Shown here: one piece after another, positions 17,179 through 25,579 of the stretch
How the letters are laid out: the number at the start of each line of letters is the position of its first letter
How positions within the stretch are numbered: the stretch's first letter is position 1
Assembly: GCF_030818795.1 (NCBI RefSeq)
Contig: NZ_JAUTAY010000001.1
Span: 1,736,001 to 1,800,000, forward strand
Direction of reading: 5' to 3'
Source of the DNA: Microbacterium sp. SORGH_AS_0862
GTDB taxonomy: Bacteria; Actinomycetota; Actinomycetes; Actinomycetales; Microbacteriaceae
DNA length: 64,000 bases
Notes under the pieces: generated by a model
Told to the model about the DNA's origin: nothing
Database searches by the model: none
The model's input: the letters and a program-made list of their open reading frames with translations, nothing else
Position numbers and translations under genes: made by a program

Positions 17179-18052
17179 CGTTCCTGTTTCCTCTCACCGA
17201 GTAGCTGAGCCGGTTGACGGCCCACACCGTGATCAAGATGGCGAGGCCGGGGAAGACCACCAGCCAGGGGGAGGAGACCACGTAGGTGCGCGCCTCCGAG
17301 ACGAGCAGTCCCCATTCCGGCTGCGGGGGTGGCGCGCCGTACCCGAGGAAGCTGAGGGCGGAGATCCACAGGATCGCGATCCCGAACTGCAGCGCCGCCA
17401 GCGACAGAACGGCGGAGAAGGAGTTCGGGAAGACGTGACGACGCAGCACGTACAAAGATCGACCACCGATGTGACGACTGGCCTCGACGAAGGGGAGCTG
17501 GGTGATCGTGAGCACCTCCGACCGCATGAGGCGGGCGAAGGTCGCCACGGTGGACACGCCGACGGCGATCGCGGCGTTGAGGCTGCCGAAGCCGAGCGAC
17601 ACGACGACAACCATCGCGAGGAGGAGGCCCGGGATCGACAGCAGCGCATCGACGACGCGGCTGATGACCGCATCCACCGCCCCGCCGACGACGGCCGCGA
17701 TGAGCCCCAGCACCGTTCCCGCGCCGAGCCCCAGGGCGACGGCCACAGCCGACGCGAGCAGGGTCGCCGAAGTGCCGTGGACGATGCGCGACCACACATC
17801 GCGCCCGAGGTTGTCGGTGCCCAGGGGATGGGCGAGAGAGGGCGGGTCCAGCGTGATCGCATCGTCGCCCACGAGAGGGTCGTACGGGGTGAGTGCCGCC
17901 GGGGCGACGACCGCGACCACGAGCAGCAGGATCACCGTGATCGCGGCGTAGTCGAGCACCGTGAACTGGGCCACCGTGCGCCGCAGGGCGTCCGTGCGGC
18001 GAGGGATCGGCGGCGTGGCCAGAAGGGAGACCGCGTTCTCTTGCGTCGTCAT
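17171..18052 (-). CDS. DppC-type ABC transporter permease
   Basis: A 293-residue permease with an N-terminal membrane anchor, the HPLGTDNLGRDVWSRIV motif that marks DppC/OppC proteins, and five further membrane segments. The EAA loop is FVEASRHIGGRSLYVLRRHVFPN. The C-terminal SFLGYGAPPPQPEWGLLV is the family signature. The ATG at 18052 overlaps the previous stop (ATGA). Confidence 0.9.
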   Translation of the reverse strand: MTTQENAVSLLATPPIPRRTDALRRTVAQFTVLDYAAITVILLLVVAVVAPAALTPYDPLVGDDAITLDPPSLAHPLGTDNLGRDVWSRIVHGTSATLLASAVAVALGLGAGTVLGLIAAVVGGAVDAVISRVVDALLSIPGLLLAMVVVVSLGFGSLNAAIAVGVSTVATFARLMRSEVLTITQLPFVEASRHIGGRSLYVLRRHVFPNSFSAVLSLAALQFGIAILWISALSFLGYGAPPPQPEWGLLVSEARTYVVSSPWLVVFPGLAILITVWAVNRLSYSVRGNRNDV

Positions 18053-19047
18053 GCGGGAACCGCCTCCGGCTGTTGCAGGCGAGGCGCGCGTCGGCGCGTC
18101 CCCGCACGGATCAAGGACTGCCCGATACGAGGATCGAGCCGGACGTAGAGCAGGTCGGTGGCGAGGTTGATCGCGATGTAGACCACGGAGACCAGAAGCA
18201 CGATCGCGACGATCACCGGTGTGTCCTGGTCGCGCACGCTCGTGTAGGTGAAGTAGCCCAGACCGTGGCGGTTGAAGATCGTCTCGACGACCACCGCACC
18301 CGCCAGAAGGTCCCCGACGACCAGGGCCAGGAGCGTCAGTGAGGGGATCGCGCCGTTCTTCAGGATGTGGCGCAGGACGATCCCAATCCCGGACACGCCC
18401 TTGGCCTCGAGCACGGCCACGAACGGCTGGCGCGATGCGCCGGTGAGTCCCTGGATGAGCACCTGGCTGAGCGTGCCGCTGCTGGCGAACGCCAGAGTCA
18501 GGGCGGGCAGCACGAAGGAGGCCAGCCCTTGATCGCGGATGGAGGACACCCACCCGAACTGGAAGGAGAACATCGCGAGCAGAAGGTAGCCGACGAGGAA
18601 GCTCGGAGCCGAGATCGAGAGCACGGGAAGCCCCCGGGCCGCCTCGCGCACCCATCGCCACGGAGCGAACACGGCCGTCAGCGCGACGGCGGACGACAGC
18701 GCGGCGGTGAACAACAGAGCGAGCCCGGCGAGGACGATCGTCTCGCCCAGTGCCTGCCCGATCAGATCGGACACCGCGCGGCCGTTGACGAGCGAGAAGC
18801 CGAGGTCTCCCGTGAACAGGCGGCCCAGATGGGCAAAGAACTGCGCCACCGGCCCCTGGTCGAACCCGTAGTAGGCCCGAAGCGCGTCGGCCGTGGAGCT
18901 CGGCAGCGGGTTGACCGGGTTGGTGATCTTGTTCTCGAGCGGGTCGCCGGGGAGCACGAACAGGATGAAGAACGTGAACGTGTAGACGATGGCGATGACG
19001 ATCAGCGCTTGGAGGGATCGCCTGAGGACGTAGCCGGCATTCGACAT
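18049..19047 (-). CDS. DppB-type ABC transporter permease
   Basis: A 332-residue permease with the N-terminal TFFILFVLPGDPL segment of DppB/OppB proteins and six hydrophobic helices. The EAA region reads FVAVLEAKGVSGIGIVLRHILKNG, and VVVETIFNRHGLGYFTYTSV matches the conserved C-terminal loop. It starts 25 bp after the binding-protein stop and is coupled to the next permease. The periplasmic loop between helices 1 and 2 is long, as expected. Confidence 0.9.
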   Translation of the reverse strand: MSNAGYVLRRSLQALIVIAIVYTFTFFILFVLPGDPLENKITNPVNPLPSSTADALRAYYGFDQGPVAQFFAHLGRLFTGDLGFSLVNGRAVSDLIGQALGETIVLAGLALLFTAALSSAVALTAVFAPWRWVREAARGLPVLSISAPSFLVGYLLLAMFSFQFGWVSSIRDQGLASFVLPALTLAFASSGTLSQVLIQGLTGASRQPFVAVLEAKGVSGIGIVLRHILKNGAIPSLTLLALVVGDLLAGAVVVETIFNRHGLGYFTYTSVRDQDTPVIVAIVLLVSVVYIAINLATDLLYVRLDPRIGQSLIRAGTRRRAPRLQQPEAVPA

Positions 19048-19072
19048 GGTCGGTCTCCGCAGCCCACGTCCG

Positions 19073-20710
19073 TCAGGACGTGATCTTCACGTTGTAGAAG
19101 GAGGGAAGCGCGCCATCGGTGAAGGCGAAGCCCTCGACCTCCGGACGCGTGACGATCACCTGACTGTCGTTGAGGATCGGCAGCACGTAGGCGTTGTCGA
19201 TCAGGTAGTCCTGGATCCGGCCGAGAGCCGCTTCGCGGTCCGCTGGCGACACCAGCGTGTACTGCTGCTGCAGAAGTTCTTCCAGGGTCGAGTCCGAGCC
19301 ATCGAGTCCCAGCAGGTCGGATCCGTCGGCCGAGTAGTACTCGGCGAGACCGACGCCGGAGTCCGGATGCGGCCAGCCGACGCGCAGGAAGCCCACCTCC
19401 GGATCGGCGAATGCCGTACCCCAGTAGCTCGAGTAGTCCAACTCGTCGAGCTCGAGCTCGATGCCCGCATCCTTCAGCTGCGCCTGCACGTGCTGGAAGA
19501 GGCTCTTGGCCGTGTTGTCGTAGACGTCGACGTAGGTCTTCAGATGCAGACGCTCGCCGTCCTTGGTCCGGTAGCCGTCCGCATCCTTCCGGGTCCATCC
19601 CGCCTCGTCCAGGAGATCGGCCGCCTGTACCGGGTCGTACGCGAACTTGGCCGACTCGTCGACGTACCCGTCGGTGCCGGGAGCGAGCGGACTCGTGGCC
19701 GCCGACCAGTTGTCGGTGTAGATCGCCTCGAGGATCGCCTCGCGATCGATCGCGTGCGAGACGGCGCGGCGGACGGCGAGGTCGTCCAGCGGCACAGTCG
19801 TGGGGCGCAGGAACCATTGATTGGACAGGCCCACGCCCGTTTTCGACTGCACGTGATAGCCCTGTGCGCTCAGTGATGCCTCCTCGCTCGGTTCGACGTA
19901 GCGGATAGCGCCCGCCTCGCCGGAGGTCAGCGTCCCGAGACGGACGCTGTCCTCCTCGACGGGTATCCAGGTGAGTGTCTCGAGGTAGGCCTCGCCCTGG
20001 TTCTCGGAGCTCTGGGGAGCCCACGCGTAGCCGTCGCGACGCGTGAGCACGATCTCCTGTGCATACGTCTCGCTGGTCACCACGAACGGGCCGCTGCCGA
20101 TCAGGTTGATGAACTGCGTCTGCTCCTCGTACGGTGCGTCGATCGTCGCGTCAGCGACGAGTCCGGCGCTCCACGAGCTGAGCACGTTGAGCAACGGTGC
20201 GTAGGGCTCGGCGAGGTGGACGTGAACCTCTCGGGCCGCTTCGTCGACGGTCACGGTGATATCGGCGGGGAACTGGCCGTTGGCCGACACTCCGTTGTCG
20301 GGATCGCCGGCCGACTGCCATTCGAGGTTCTTCTTCACACTGTTCACATCCAGCGGCGTGCCGTCGGAGTAGGTGACTCCGTCGCGGATGACGAAGGTGT
20401 AGTCGAGGCCGTCCGCACTCTGCTCCCAGCTCTCGGCGATCCACGGCTCGAGCTCGTTCGTCTCGGGGTTGCGGGAGATGAGGCGATCGGTGACGTTCTG
20501 CTGCAGCGCACGTGTCTGCCAGGTGCCGCTCTCCTGCACCTGGGCGCTGGTGGGAACCTCGGCGTCGAGGTACGTGAGCACCTGGGGCACCTCTGCGCCG
20601 CCGGTGCCTCCGGCGGCGCACCCGGCAAGGGCGATGACGCCGATCACGGCGACGGTGAGGGCGACGGTGCGTCGCGGTGTGCGGCGGAGCGCAGAGGGGA
20701 TGGCGGGCAT
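19073..20710 (-). CDS. Family 5 substrate-binding lipoprotein (peptide/nickel type)
   Basis: A 545-residue exported binding protein with lipobox LAGC at about residue 31. The mature chain shows family-5 landmarks: WQTRALQQNVTDRLI, EPWIAESWEQSADGLDYTF, VTYSDGTPLDVNSVK and AVRRAVSHAIDREAILEA. It heads the transporter operon. Family-5 proteins bind peptides, nickel chelates, opines and other solutes. Next to an amidohydrolase/monooxygenase operon it may import that pathway's substrate, but nothing in the sequence fixes the ligand. Confidence 0.85.
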   Translation of the reverse strand: MPAIPSALRRTPRRTVALTVAVIGVIALAGCAAGGTGGAEVPQVLTYLDAEVPTSAQVQESGTWQTRALQQNVTDRLISRNPETNELEPWIAESWEQSADGLDYTFVIRDGVTYSDGTPLDVNSVKKNLEWQSAGDPDNGVSANGQFPADITVTVDEAAREVHVHLAEPYAPLLNVLSSWSAGLVADATIDAPYEEQTQFINLIGSGPFVVTSETYAQEIVLTRRDGYAWAPQSSENQGEAYLETLTWIPVEEDSVRLGTLTSGEAGAIRYVEPSEEASLSAQGYHVQSKTGVGLSNQWFLRPTTVPLDDLAVRRAVSHAIDREAILEAIYTDNWSAATSPLAPGTDGYVDESAKFAYDPVQAADLLDEAGWTRKDADGYRTKDGERLHLKTYVDVYDNTAKSLFQHVQAQLKDAGIELELDELDYSSYWGTAFADPEVGFLRVGWPHPDSGVGLAEYYSADGSDLLGLDGSDSTLEELLQQQYTLVSPADREAALGRIQDYLIDNAYVLPILNDSQVIVTRPEVEGFAFTDGALPSFYNVKITS

Positions 20711-20781
20711 GGCTGACTTCCTGTCGGCGGTGGGGTTGCCCGGAAAGCTAGGGCCGACAGGAGGGCGCCCACCAGACCGAC

Positions 20782-20815
20782 AACGACGTGTGTCGTTCGA
20801 TGTCGATTCGTGTCG
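20782..20815. promoter_or_regulatory. Helically phased TGTCG repeats upstream of the ABC operon
   Basis: TGTCG occurs at 20791, 20801 and 20811, exactly 10 bp apart. An AACGAC-N4-GTCGTT palindrome overlaps the first (20782-20797). It lies 70-105 bp upstream of the binding-protein start and is a plausible multi-site operator. Confidence 0.4.
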
Positions 20816-20890
20816 CGGCGGCGGGATCGCTCCGTCGTCGCTGCGCTGAACTGGTGTACGAGACGACCGCGCGTCAGCGTCGTTCTGCGG

Positions 20891-21301
20891 TCACGGGCGC
20901 CGACGGAAGTACGGGTTCGAGGTCGGCAGATACATGAGGACGGCGGCCATGAGCACCACCGCGACGAGGAAGATGTCGACGAGATCGCCCGCCGAGAAGG
21001 CAGGGAGCCCCGCCAGGACGGCGATGATCGCGAGGTTGAGCAGCACGATGCGCGCCCAGTTGCGCCCGCGCAGCATGTACAGGGCGAACAGGACCCGTAG
21101 CGTCGCCCCGACGGCCAGACCGATGATCGCGGCAGCGGGACCGACCGCGGCCGCGACCTGCTCGTCGCCGCCCACGTCGGCCATGACATAGCTCCCGTTC
21201 ACGAGCGACGTGATGATCGAGATCGCGGACAGCACGACCGTGACGATCCAGAGCCAGAAGGAAACCGTGACGGTCGCAGGTCGCTCGGCGTTGTGGTCCA
21301 T
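20891..21301 (-). CDS. Small four-helix membrane protein, function unknown
   Basis: A 136-residue integral membrane protein with four hydrophobic segments, at roughly residues 12-34, 50-72, 84-100 and 105-123. A charged RGRNWARI loop lies between helices 2 and 3, a pattern shared by many small actinobacterial membrane proteins. No enzymatic motif is visible. It stands alone, with 100 bp to the oxidoreductase stop and 180 bp to the ABC operon start, and has no evident link to either. Confidence 0.65.
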   Translation of the reverse strand: MDHNAERPATVTVSFWLWIVTVVLSAISIITSLVNGSYVMADVGGDEQVAAAVGPAAAIIGLAVGATLRVLFALYMLRGRNWARIVLLNLAIIAVLAGLPAFSAGDLVDIFLVAVVLMAAVLMYLPTSNPYFRRRP

Positions 21302-21403
21302 GCTCGCTCCCCCGTCGAGCCGCCCGCCGTGGGCGCTCAGGCTCAGACCCTAGAGCACACGACATCCCGCGCGCTTCTCATGGACCTCCCGTGAGAGCGG
21401 GGG

Positions 21404-22972
21404 TCAGCGAGCGGCGGCGACGAGCTCGGCGCCGCGCTCGGCGATCGCCACCGTCGGCGCCTGCGTGTTGCACGTGGGGATCGACGGCATGACCGACGCA
21501 TCCGCCACCCACAGCCCCTCGAGGCCCCGCACCCGCAGGCCGGGGTCGACCACCGCGAGCTCATCCGTGCCGATACGCGCGGTGCCCGAGCAGTGGAAGA
21601 ACGTACCGATGTTCTCGCGCACGAAACGCACCTTGTCCGTGTGCGCGATTCCCGCAGCCGGTGTGATCGGGCCCTCCGCGAGGTCGGCGTAGGCGGATGC
21701 GGCGACGAGATCCTGCACGGCGTCGACCGCCTCGACCATCGCGGCGAGGTCCGTCGGATCGGCGAGGTAGTTCGGATGGATGTCGGCGGCCGCATCCGGA
21801 TCCGCCGAGCGCACCCGCACCCAGCCCACGCTCCGCGAGCGGTACAGACCGGGGACCAGGGCGAAGACGCGGTTTCCCGACAGGTCGTGCCGCGCGTGCA
21901 GCGTCTCGTCGCCGCGAGAGCCGTGCGCGACGACGGTGTGGAGGTCGGGGCCCGCCTCGGCGTAGGAGCTGCGCCAGTTCAGCATCGCGCCGCCCCCGTT
22001 GCCGACCACCGGACCGAGGTCGCGCCGGGCACGGAAGTTCATGCCCAGGATCAACGGGTGATCCTGGAAGTTCTCGCCGACCCCGGGCAGATGGTGCGTC
22101 GCGCGGATGCCGGATGCGGCGAGCCGGTCGGCGTCCCCGATCCCCGACAGCTGCAGGAGCCGCGGCGTGTCGAGCGCACCGGCCGCCAGCACGATCCGAG
22201 CTCCGGTGGTCTCCACGGCGACGTCGCCGACCGTGTGCCGCACGCCGGTGACGCGGTCTCCGGTCAGCACGAGCGCATGCACGCGGCTGTCGACCAGCAC
22301 GTCGAGATTCGCTCGGCCGAGCGCGGGCTCGAGGTAGCCTCGCGCCGTGCTCCAGCGCTCGAAGGAGCCGTCGCCGTTCTGGATCGCGTTGTAGTCCGGG
22401 TAGGTCGCGCCCTCGTTGGACGCCGCGTTCGCGTCGTCGATCACCGGGAGACCGCGTTCGGCGGATGCGGCGATGAGCGCGTGCGCGATCGGGTGCACGT
22501 GCGCGAGAGGCCCGACCCGCATGGGGCCGGAGACCCCGCGATACGCGGGGTCGCCTCCGGCGCGGGCCTCCGATCGGCGGAAGTACGGCAGCAGATCCTC
22601 GTAGCCCCAGCCGGTGGCGCCCGCATCCGCCCACGCGTCGTAGTCCGCGCGGTTGCCGCGGTACCAGAGCATGGCGTTCGTCGAGGATGATCCCCCGAGC
22701 ACCTTGCCGCGCGGCATCGCGAGCGAGCGACCGAGCACGTGCGGAGTGGGCGTCGATCGGTAGCCGTGGTCGTACGCGCCGCCGATGAGGGCATCCCAGT
22801 GGGCGGCGTCGAGGATCTCACGCACGCCGCGGTGGTCGCCGCCCGCTTCGATGAGGAGCACGCGGACCGCGGGATCCTCGGACAGGCGCGCCGCCAGCAC
22901 GCACCCGGCCGCCCCGCCGCCGACCACGATCTCATCGTAGCCGGCGGCGGGGGTGCGCGCCAGGTGCATCAC
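21404..22972 (-). CDS. GMC-family FAD-dependent oxidoreductase
   Basis: A 522-residue choline/alcohol-dehydrogenase-like flavoprotein. The FAD Rossmann motif VVGGGAAGCVLAARL is at about residues 16-30. GKVLGGSSSTNAMLWYRG is the first GMC signature and GALDTPRLLQLSGIG the second. Catalytic His candidates are in FFHCSGTARIG and the CNTQAPTVAIAERGAEL end. It probably oxidises an alcohol to an aldehyde in the cytoplasm. It lies 70 bp after the ThDP subunit gene on the same strand and is likely the last gene of the catabolic operon that starts at 28466, feeding or using the aldehyde dehydrogenase. Confidence 0.88.
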   Translation of the reverse strand: MMHLARTPAAGYDEIVVGGGAAGCVLAARLSEDPAVRVLLIEAGGDHRGVREILDAAHWDALIGGAYDHGYRSTPTPHVLGRSLAMPRGKVLGGSSSTNAMLWYRGNRADYDAWADAGATGWGYEDLLPYFRRSEARAGGDPAYRGVSGPMRVGPLAHVHPIAHALIAASAERGLPVIDDANAASNEGATYPDYNAIQNGDGSFERWSTARGYLEPALGRANLDVLVDSRVHALVLTGDRVTGVRHTVGDVAVETTGARIVLAAGALDTPRLLQLSGIGDADRLAASGIRATHHLPGVGENFQDHPLILGMNFRARRDLGPVVGNGGGAMLNWRSSYAEAGPDLHTVVAHGSRGDETLHARHDLSGNRVFALVPGLYRSRSVGWVRVRSADPDAAADIHPNYLADPTDLAAMVEAVDAVQDLVAASAYADLAEGPITPAAGIAHTDKVRFVRENIGTFFHCSGTARIGTDELAVVDPGLRVRGLEGLWVADASVMPSIPTCNTQAPTVAIAERGAELVAAAR

Positions 22973-23042
22973 GCGCTCCCGGGCGCGAGGGTGTCGTCTC
23001 GCGACGCTCGTGGAGCGACCGGCACGATCCGAGGCGCGATCA

Positions 23043-23657
23043 TCAGTTGTGCTCGCTCGGACCCATGATGCTGATGCCCTCTGTGGCCTCGACGTGGCGC
23101 ACGAAGATGTACTTGTCCTCGCGTCCGTCGGAGTGCTTGCGCTTGATCCCGGGCTCGAGGATCCCGTCGGTCTTCGCGACGACGATGTACGGCTCGGATG
23201 CGGCGAGTCCCGCCGCGCAGTGCGCGTCGAACTCCTCGAGCGTCTCGGCGGTGAAAGCCTTCTCGACGCCCGCGCCGCGGGCGATCGCGGCGAGGTCGAC
23301 GCGTCCCTTCGCCGTGTGCGTGGCAGGTCCCCCGATCGACTGATACTGCTCGTTGTCCCACACGACGATGAAGAGGTTCTCCGGGCGCTCGTTTCCGAGA
23401 GTCGCGAGGATGCCGAGGTTGAACAGCAGGCCGCCGTCGGTGTCCAGCGAGACGATGCGGCGGTGCGGGAGGCCCACGGCGAGGCCGAAGGCCTCCGGCG
23501 TCACGCATCCGAGCTGCTGCTGGAACAGACTCGCCTCGCGCATGTGCGGGGCCGCGTTGTACCACTCGTCGACGGCGCCGCCGAGGGACAGGATGACGAG
23601 CTCGTCCGCAAGACGTGCGGCGAGCAGCTTCATGGCTTCGAACCGGGAGTAGCTCAT
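23043..23657 (-). CDS. ThDP-binding decarboxylase subunit, ComE-like (beta)
   Basis: A 204-residue protein matching the C-terminal, cofactor-binding half of ThDP decarboxylases such as sulfopyruvate or phosphonopyruvate decarboxylase. The ThDP/Mg motif runs from LDTDGGLLFNLGIL to VVWDNEQYQSIGG. The usual GDG is TDG here, but the Asp, the Gly and the downstream Asn are kept. The frame overlaps the preceding alpha subunit (ATGA), so both are made in equal amounts and should form a heteromer. The substrate is presumably a 2-oxo acid, decarboxylated to an aldehyde that the ALDH of the same operon could oxidise. Confidence 0.78.
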   Translation of the reverse strand: MSYSRFEAMKLLAARLADELVILSLGGAVDEWYNAAPHMREASLFQQQLGCVTPEAFGLAVGLPHRRIVSLDTDGGLLFNLGILATLGNERPENLFIVVWDNEQYQSIGGPATHTAKGRVDLAAIARGAGVEKAFTAETLEEFDAHCAAGLAASEPYIVVAKTDGILEPGIKRKHSDGREDKYIFVRHVEATEGISIMGPSEHN

Positions 23658-24154
23658 CGGACCAGATCCCCTCCGAGGACGATGGCGGCGTGGTAGTACG
23701 ACGCGTAGGCGGTGTCATAGGCGCGGACGATCGCCGTCTCGAGCTGGTCGACGTCGCGGACGATCGTGTACGGCGTGCGCAGGGCTTTCAGCAGCGGCTC
23801 CATCGTGATGCCGTGCGGGATGGCCCACCAGTTGTTCTCGCCCATCTCGCCGCGGTAGCTCATGATCATGACGACGGGGATGCCGGCGCCGAGTCCCATG
23901 CGGGCGAGGTGCTCGGTCGCGGCGCGCAGCCCCGAGTTCTCCATGACCAGCACGGCGCGCTTGCCCGAGAGGAACACGCCGCCGGCGATCGCGGCGCCCT
24001 CGCCCTCGTTCGTGACCGGGATGGTGCGGATGTCGGGGTCCGCATCCAGCGCCGGGTACAGCTCTTTCAGCAGCGAGTCGGGCAGGTACGTGGCGACGGA
24101 GACGCCGGCTCGCTTGAGCCCGCGGATCACCGCCTCGACGGCATCGGCTCTCAT
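23654..24154 (-). CDS. ThDP-binding decarboxylase subunit, ComD-like (alpha)
   Basis: A 166-residue protein corresponding to the N-terminal PYR domain of ThDP enzymes. NEGEGAAIAGGVFLSGKRAVL carries the catalytic glutamate that activates the cofactor. VMENSGLRAATEHLARMGLGAGIPVVMIMSYRG matches the ComD pattern. In archaeal coenzyme M synthesis and in phosphonopyruvate decarboxylases the two halves may be separate, so this is a natural split and not a frameshift. The gene follows the flavin monooxygenase after 48 bp. Confidence 0.78.
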   Translation of the reverse strand: MRADAVEAVIRGLKRAGVSVATYLPDSLLKELYPALDADPDIRTIPVTNEGEGAAIAGGVFLSGKRAVLVMENSGLRAATEHLARMGLGAGIPVVMIMSYRGEMGENNWWAIPHGITMEPLLKALRTPYTIVRDVDQLETAIVRAYDTAYASYYHAAIVLGGDLVR

Positions 24155-24202
24155 GTGGTCTCTCTTTCTGACGGGTGGGTGGAGTCTCTTGCGGGCGTCG
24201 GG

Positions 24203-25579
24203 TCAGGACGGAAGGGATGCGGTCTCGCGCGCCGCGAGGCGGTGCGCGCGGTGCGTGGCGGCGAGGCGGGGGCCGCCGCCGAAGTGCTCGCGCAGCGTGG
24301 CGCCGGCAGGCGCGCTGACCCGGCCCCGCTCGGCCAGCACGGGCACCACGAGGTCGATGAACGCGCGGTAGGCGGCCGGGCCGCCGAAAGTCGGCTCCAG
24401 CATGAGGCCGTCGAGTCCGGAGCCGTCGACGATCGCCTCGATCTCGTCGGCGACCTGTTCCGGGGACCCGGTGATCTGGAACCCCCGGATCGCCTTCGTG
24501 CGGAACTGATCGAGGATCTCGCCCACCCGCATCTCGGCGTTCTGCCGCGCGTAGCGCTGGATGAGGGTCTGGCCGAGGTCCGTGCGCAGGTCCACGACCC
24601 TGGTGTCGGGGTCGATGCCGGTCAGGTCGAGTCCCGTGATCCCGGCGAACATGACGGCCGCATCCGCGCGTTGCAGCACGGCTTCGTACTCGTCCCGCAG
24701 GGCGCGTGCCTCGGCCTCGGTCGCCGCCACCGTCACGGTCATGCCCGAGATCACGGCGATGTCGTGCGGGTCGCGACCGTGCGTCACGGCCTGCGCCCGG
24801 ATGTCGTCGACGTGCGCCTTGGCGGCGGCGATCGACTGGCCCTGGATGAACACGGCCTCGGCGTTGCGGGCGGCGTAGGCCCGGCCGCGGTCCGAGGTGC
24901 CGGCCTGGAAGAGCACCGGTGTGCGCTGCGGGGTGGGCGGGACCGCGAAGATCCCTGCGGCGCGCTGGTACGTGCCCGCGACCTCCACGCGGTGCAGCTT
25001 CGCCGGATCCGCGTACACGCCCCGATCGCGGTCGCGCAGCTCGGCGTCGTCGTCCCAGCTGTGCTCCCACAGACGCAGGCACGTGTCGAGGAACTCGTCG
25101 GCGGCGTCGTAGCGCTGATCGTGGTCGAGCGTCTCGGTCACCCCGAAGAGCTGGTCCGTGGTGGCCTGCGAGCTGCCGGTCACGACGTTCCAGCCGATGC
25201 GTCCGCCGGTGAAGCGGTCGAGCGTCGCGAAGCGACGCGCGGTGCCGTAGGGCTTCTCCACCGTCGTGGGCGAGGTGACGACGAAGCCCAGGCGTTCGGT
25301 CGCCTGAGCGAGCGTCGCGATCGCCAGCATCGGATCCAGCGCGGGGAACTGGATGCCGTGGGCCGCCACTTCGTCGGGCATCCGCCCCTCGAGCGTGGCG
25401 TAGCCGTAGGTGTCGGCGAAGAAGAGGAAGTCGAACCCGGCCGCATCCAGTTCGCGCGCCAGCTCGACCCAGTAGTCGAGACGGTCCCAATCGTCGCCGC
25501 GGCCGTCCGGGTGCGTCCACGTCGGCATCCCGTTGGAGGGGTTCATCATCTCGAAGACCCCGAGCGCGATCCTTGTCAT
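24203..25579 (-). CDS. LLM-class flavin-dependent monooxygenase (NtaA/SnaA/DszA type)
   Basis: A 458-residue two-component-type monooxygenase using reduced FMN. Family landmarks: the N-terminal TWTHPDGRGDDWDRLDYWVELARELD, FDFLFFADTYG, TSPTTVEKPYGTARRFATLDRFTGGRIGWNVVTGS and VLFQAGTSDRGRAYAARNAEAVF. NtaA-type enzymes attack chelators, sulfones and amine N-substituents. The ATG at 25579 overlaps the aldehyde dehydrogenase stop (ATGA), although an open frame extends upstream. No flavin reductase gene is nearby, so a general cellular reductase must supply FMNH2. Confidence 0.88.
   Translation of the reverse strand: MTRIALGVFEMMNPSNGMPTWTHPDGRGDDWDRLDYWVELARELDAAGFDFLFFADTYGYATLEGRMPDEVAAHGIQFPALDPMLAIATLAQATERLGFVVTSPTTVEKPYGTARRFATLDRFTGGRIGWNVVTGSSQATTDQLFGVTETLDHDQRYDAADEFLDTCLRLWEHSWDDDAELRDRDRGVYADPAKLHRVEVAGTYQRAAGIFAVPPTPQRTPVLFQAGTSDRGRAYAARNAEAVFIQGQSIAAAKAHVDDIRAQAVTHGRDPHDIAVISGMTVTVAATEAEARALRDEYEAVLQRADAAVMFAGITGLDLTGIDPDTRVVDLRTDLGQTLIQRYARQNAEMRVGEILDQFRTKAIRGFQITGSPEQVADEIEAIVDGSGLDGLMLEPTFGGPAAYRAFIDLVVPVLAERGRVSAPAGATLREHFGGGPRLAATHRAHRLAARETASLPS

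Noticed and set aside
23043..24154. The two ThDP genes considered as one gene broken by a frameshift
   Set aside because: They have their own start and stop with a 4-bp ATGA overlap and correspond exactly to the naturally separate ComD and ComE subunits.
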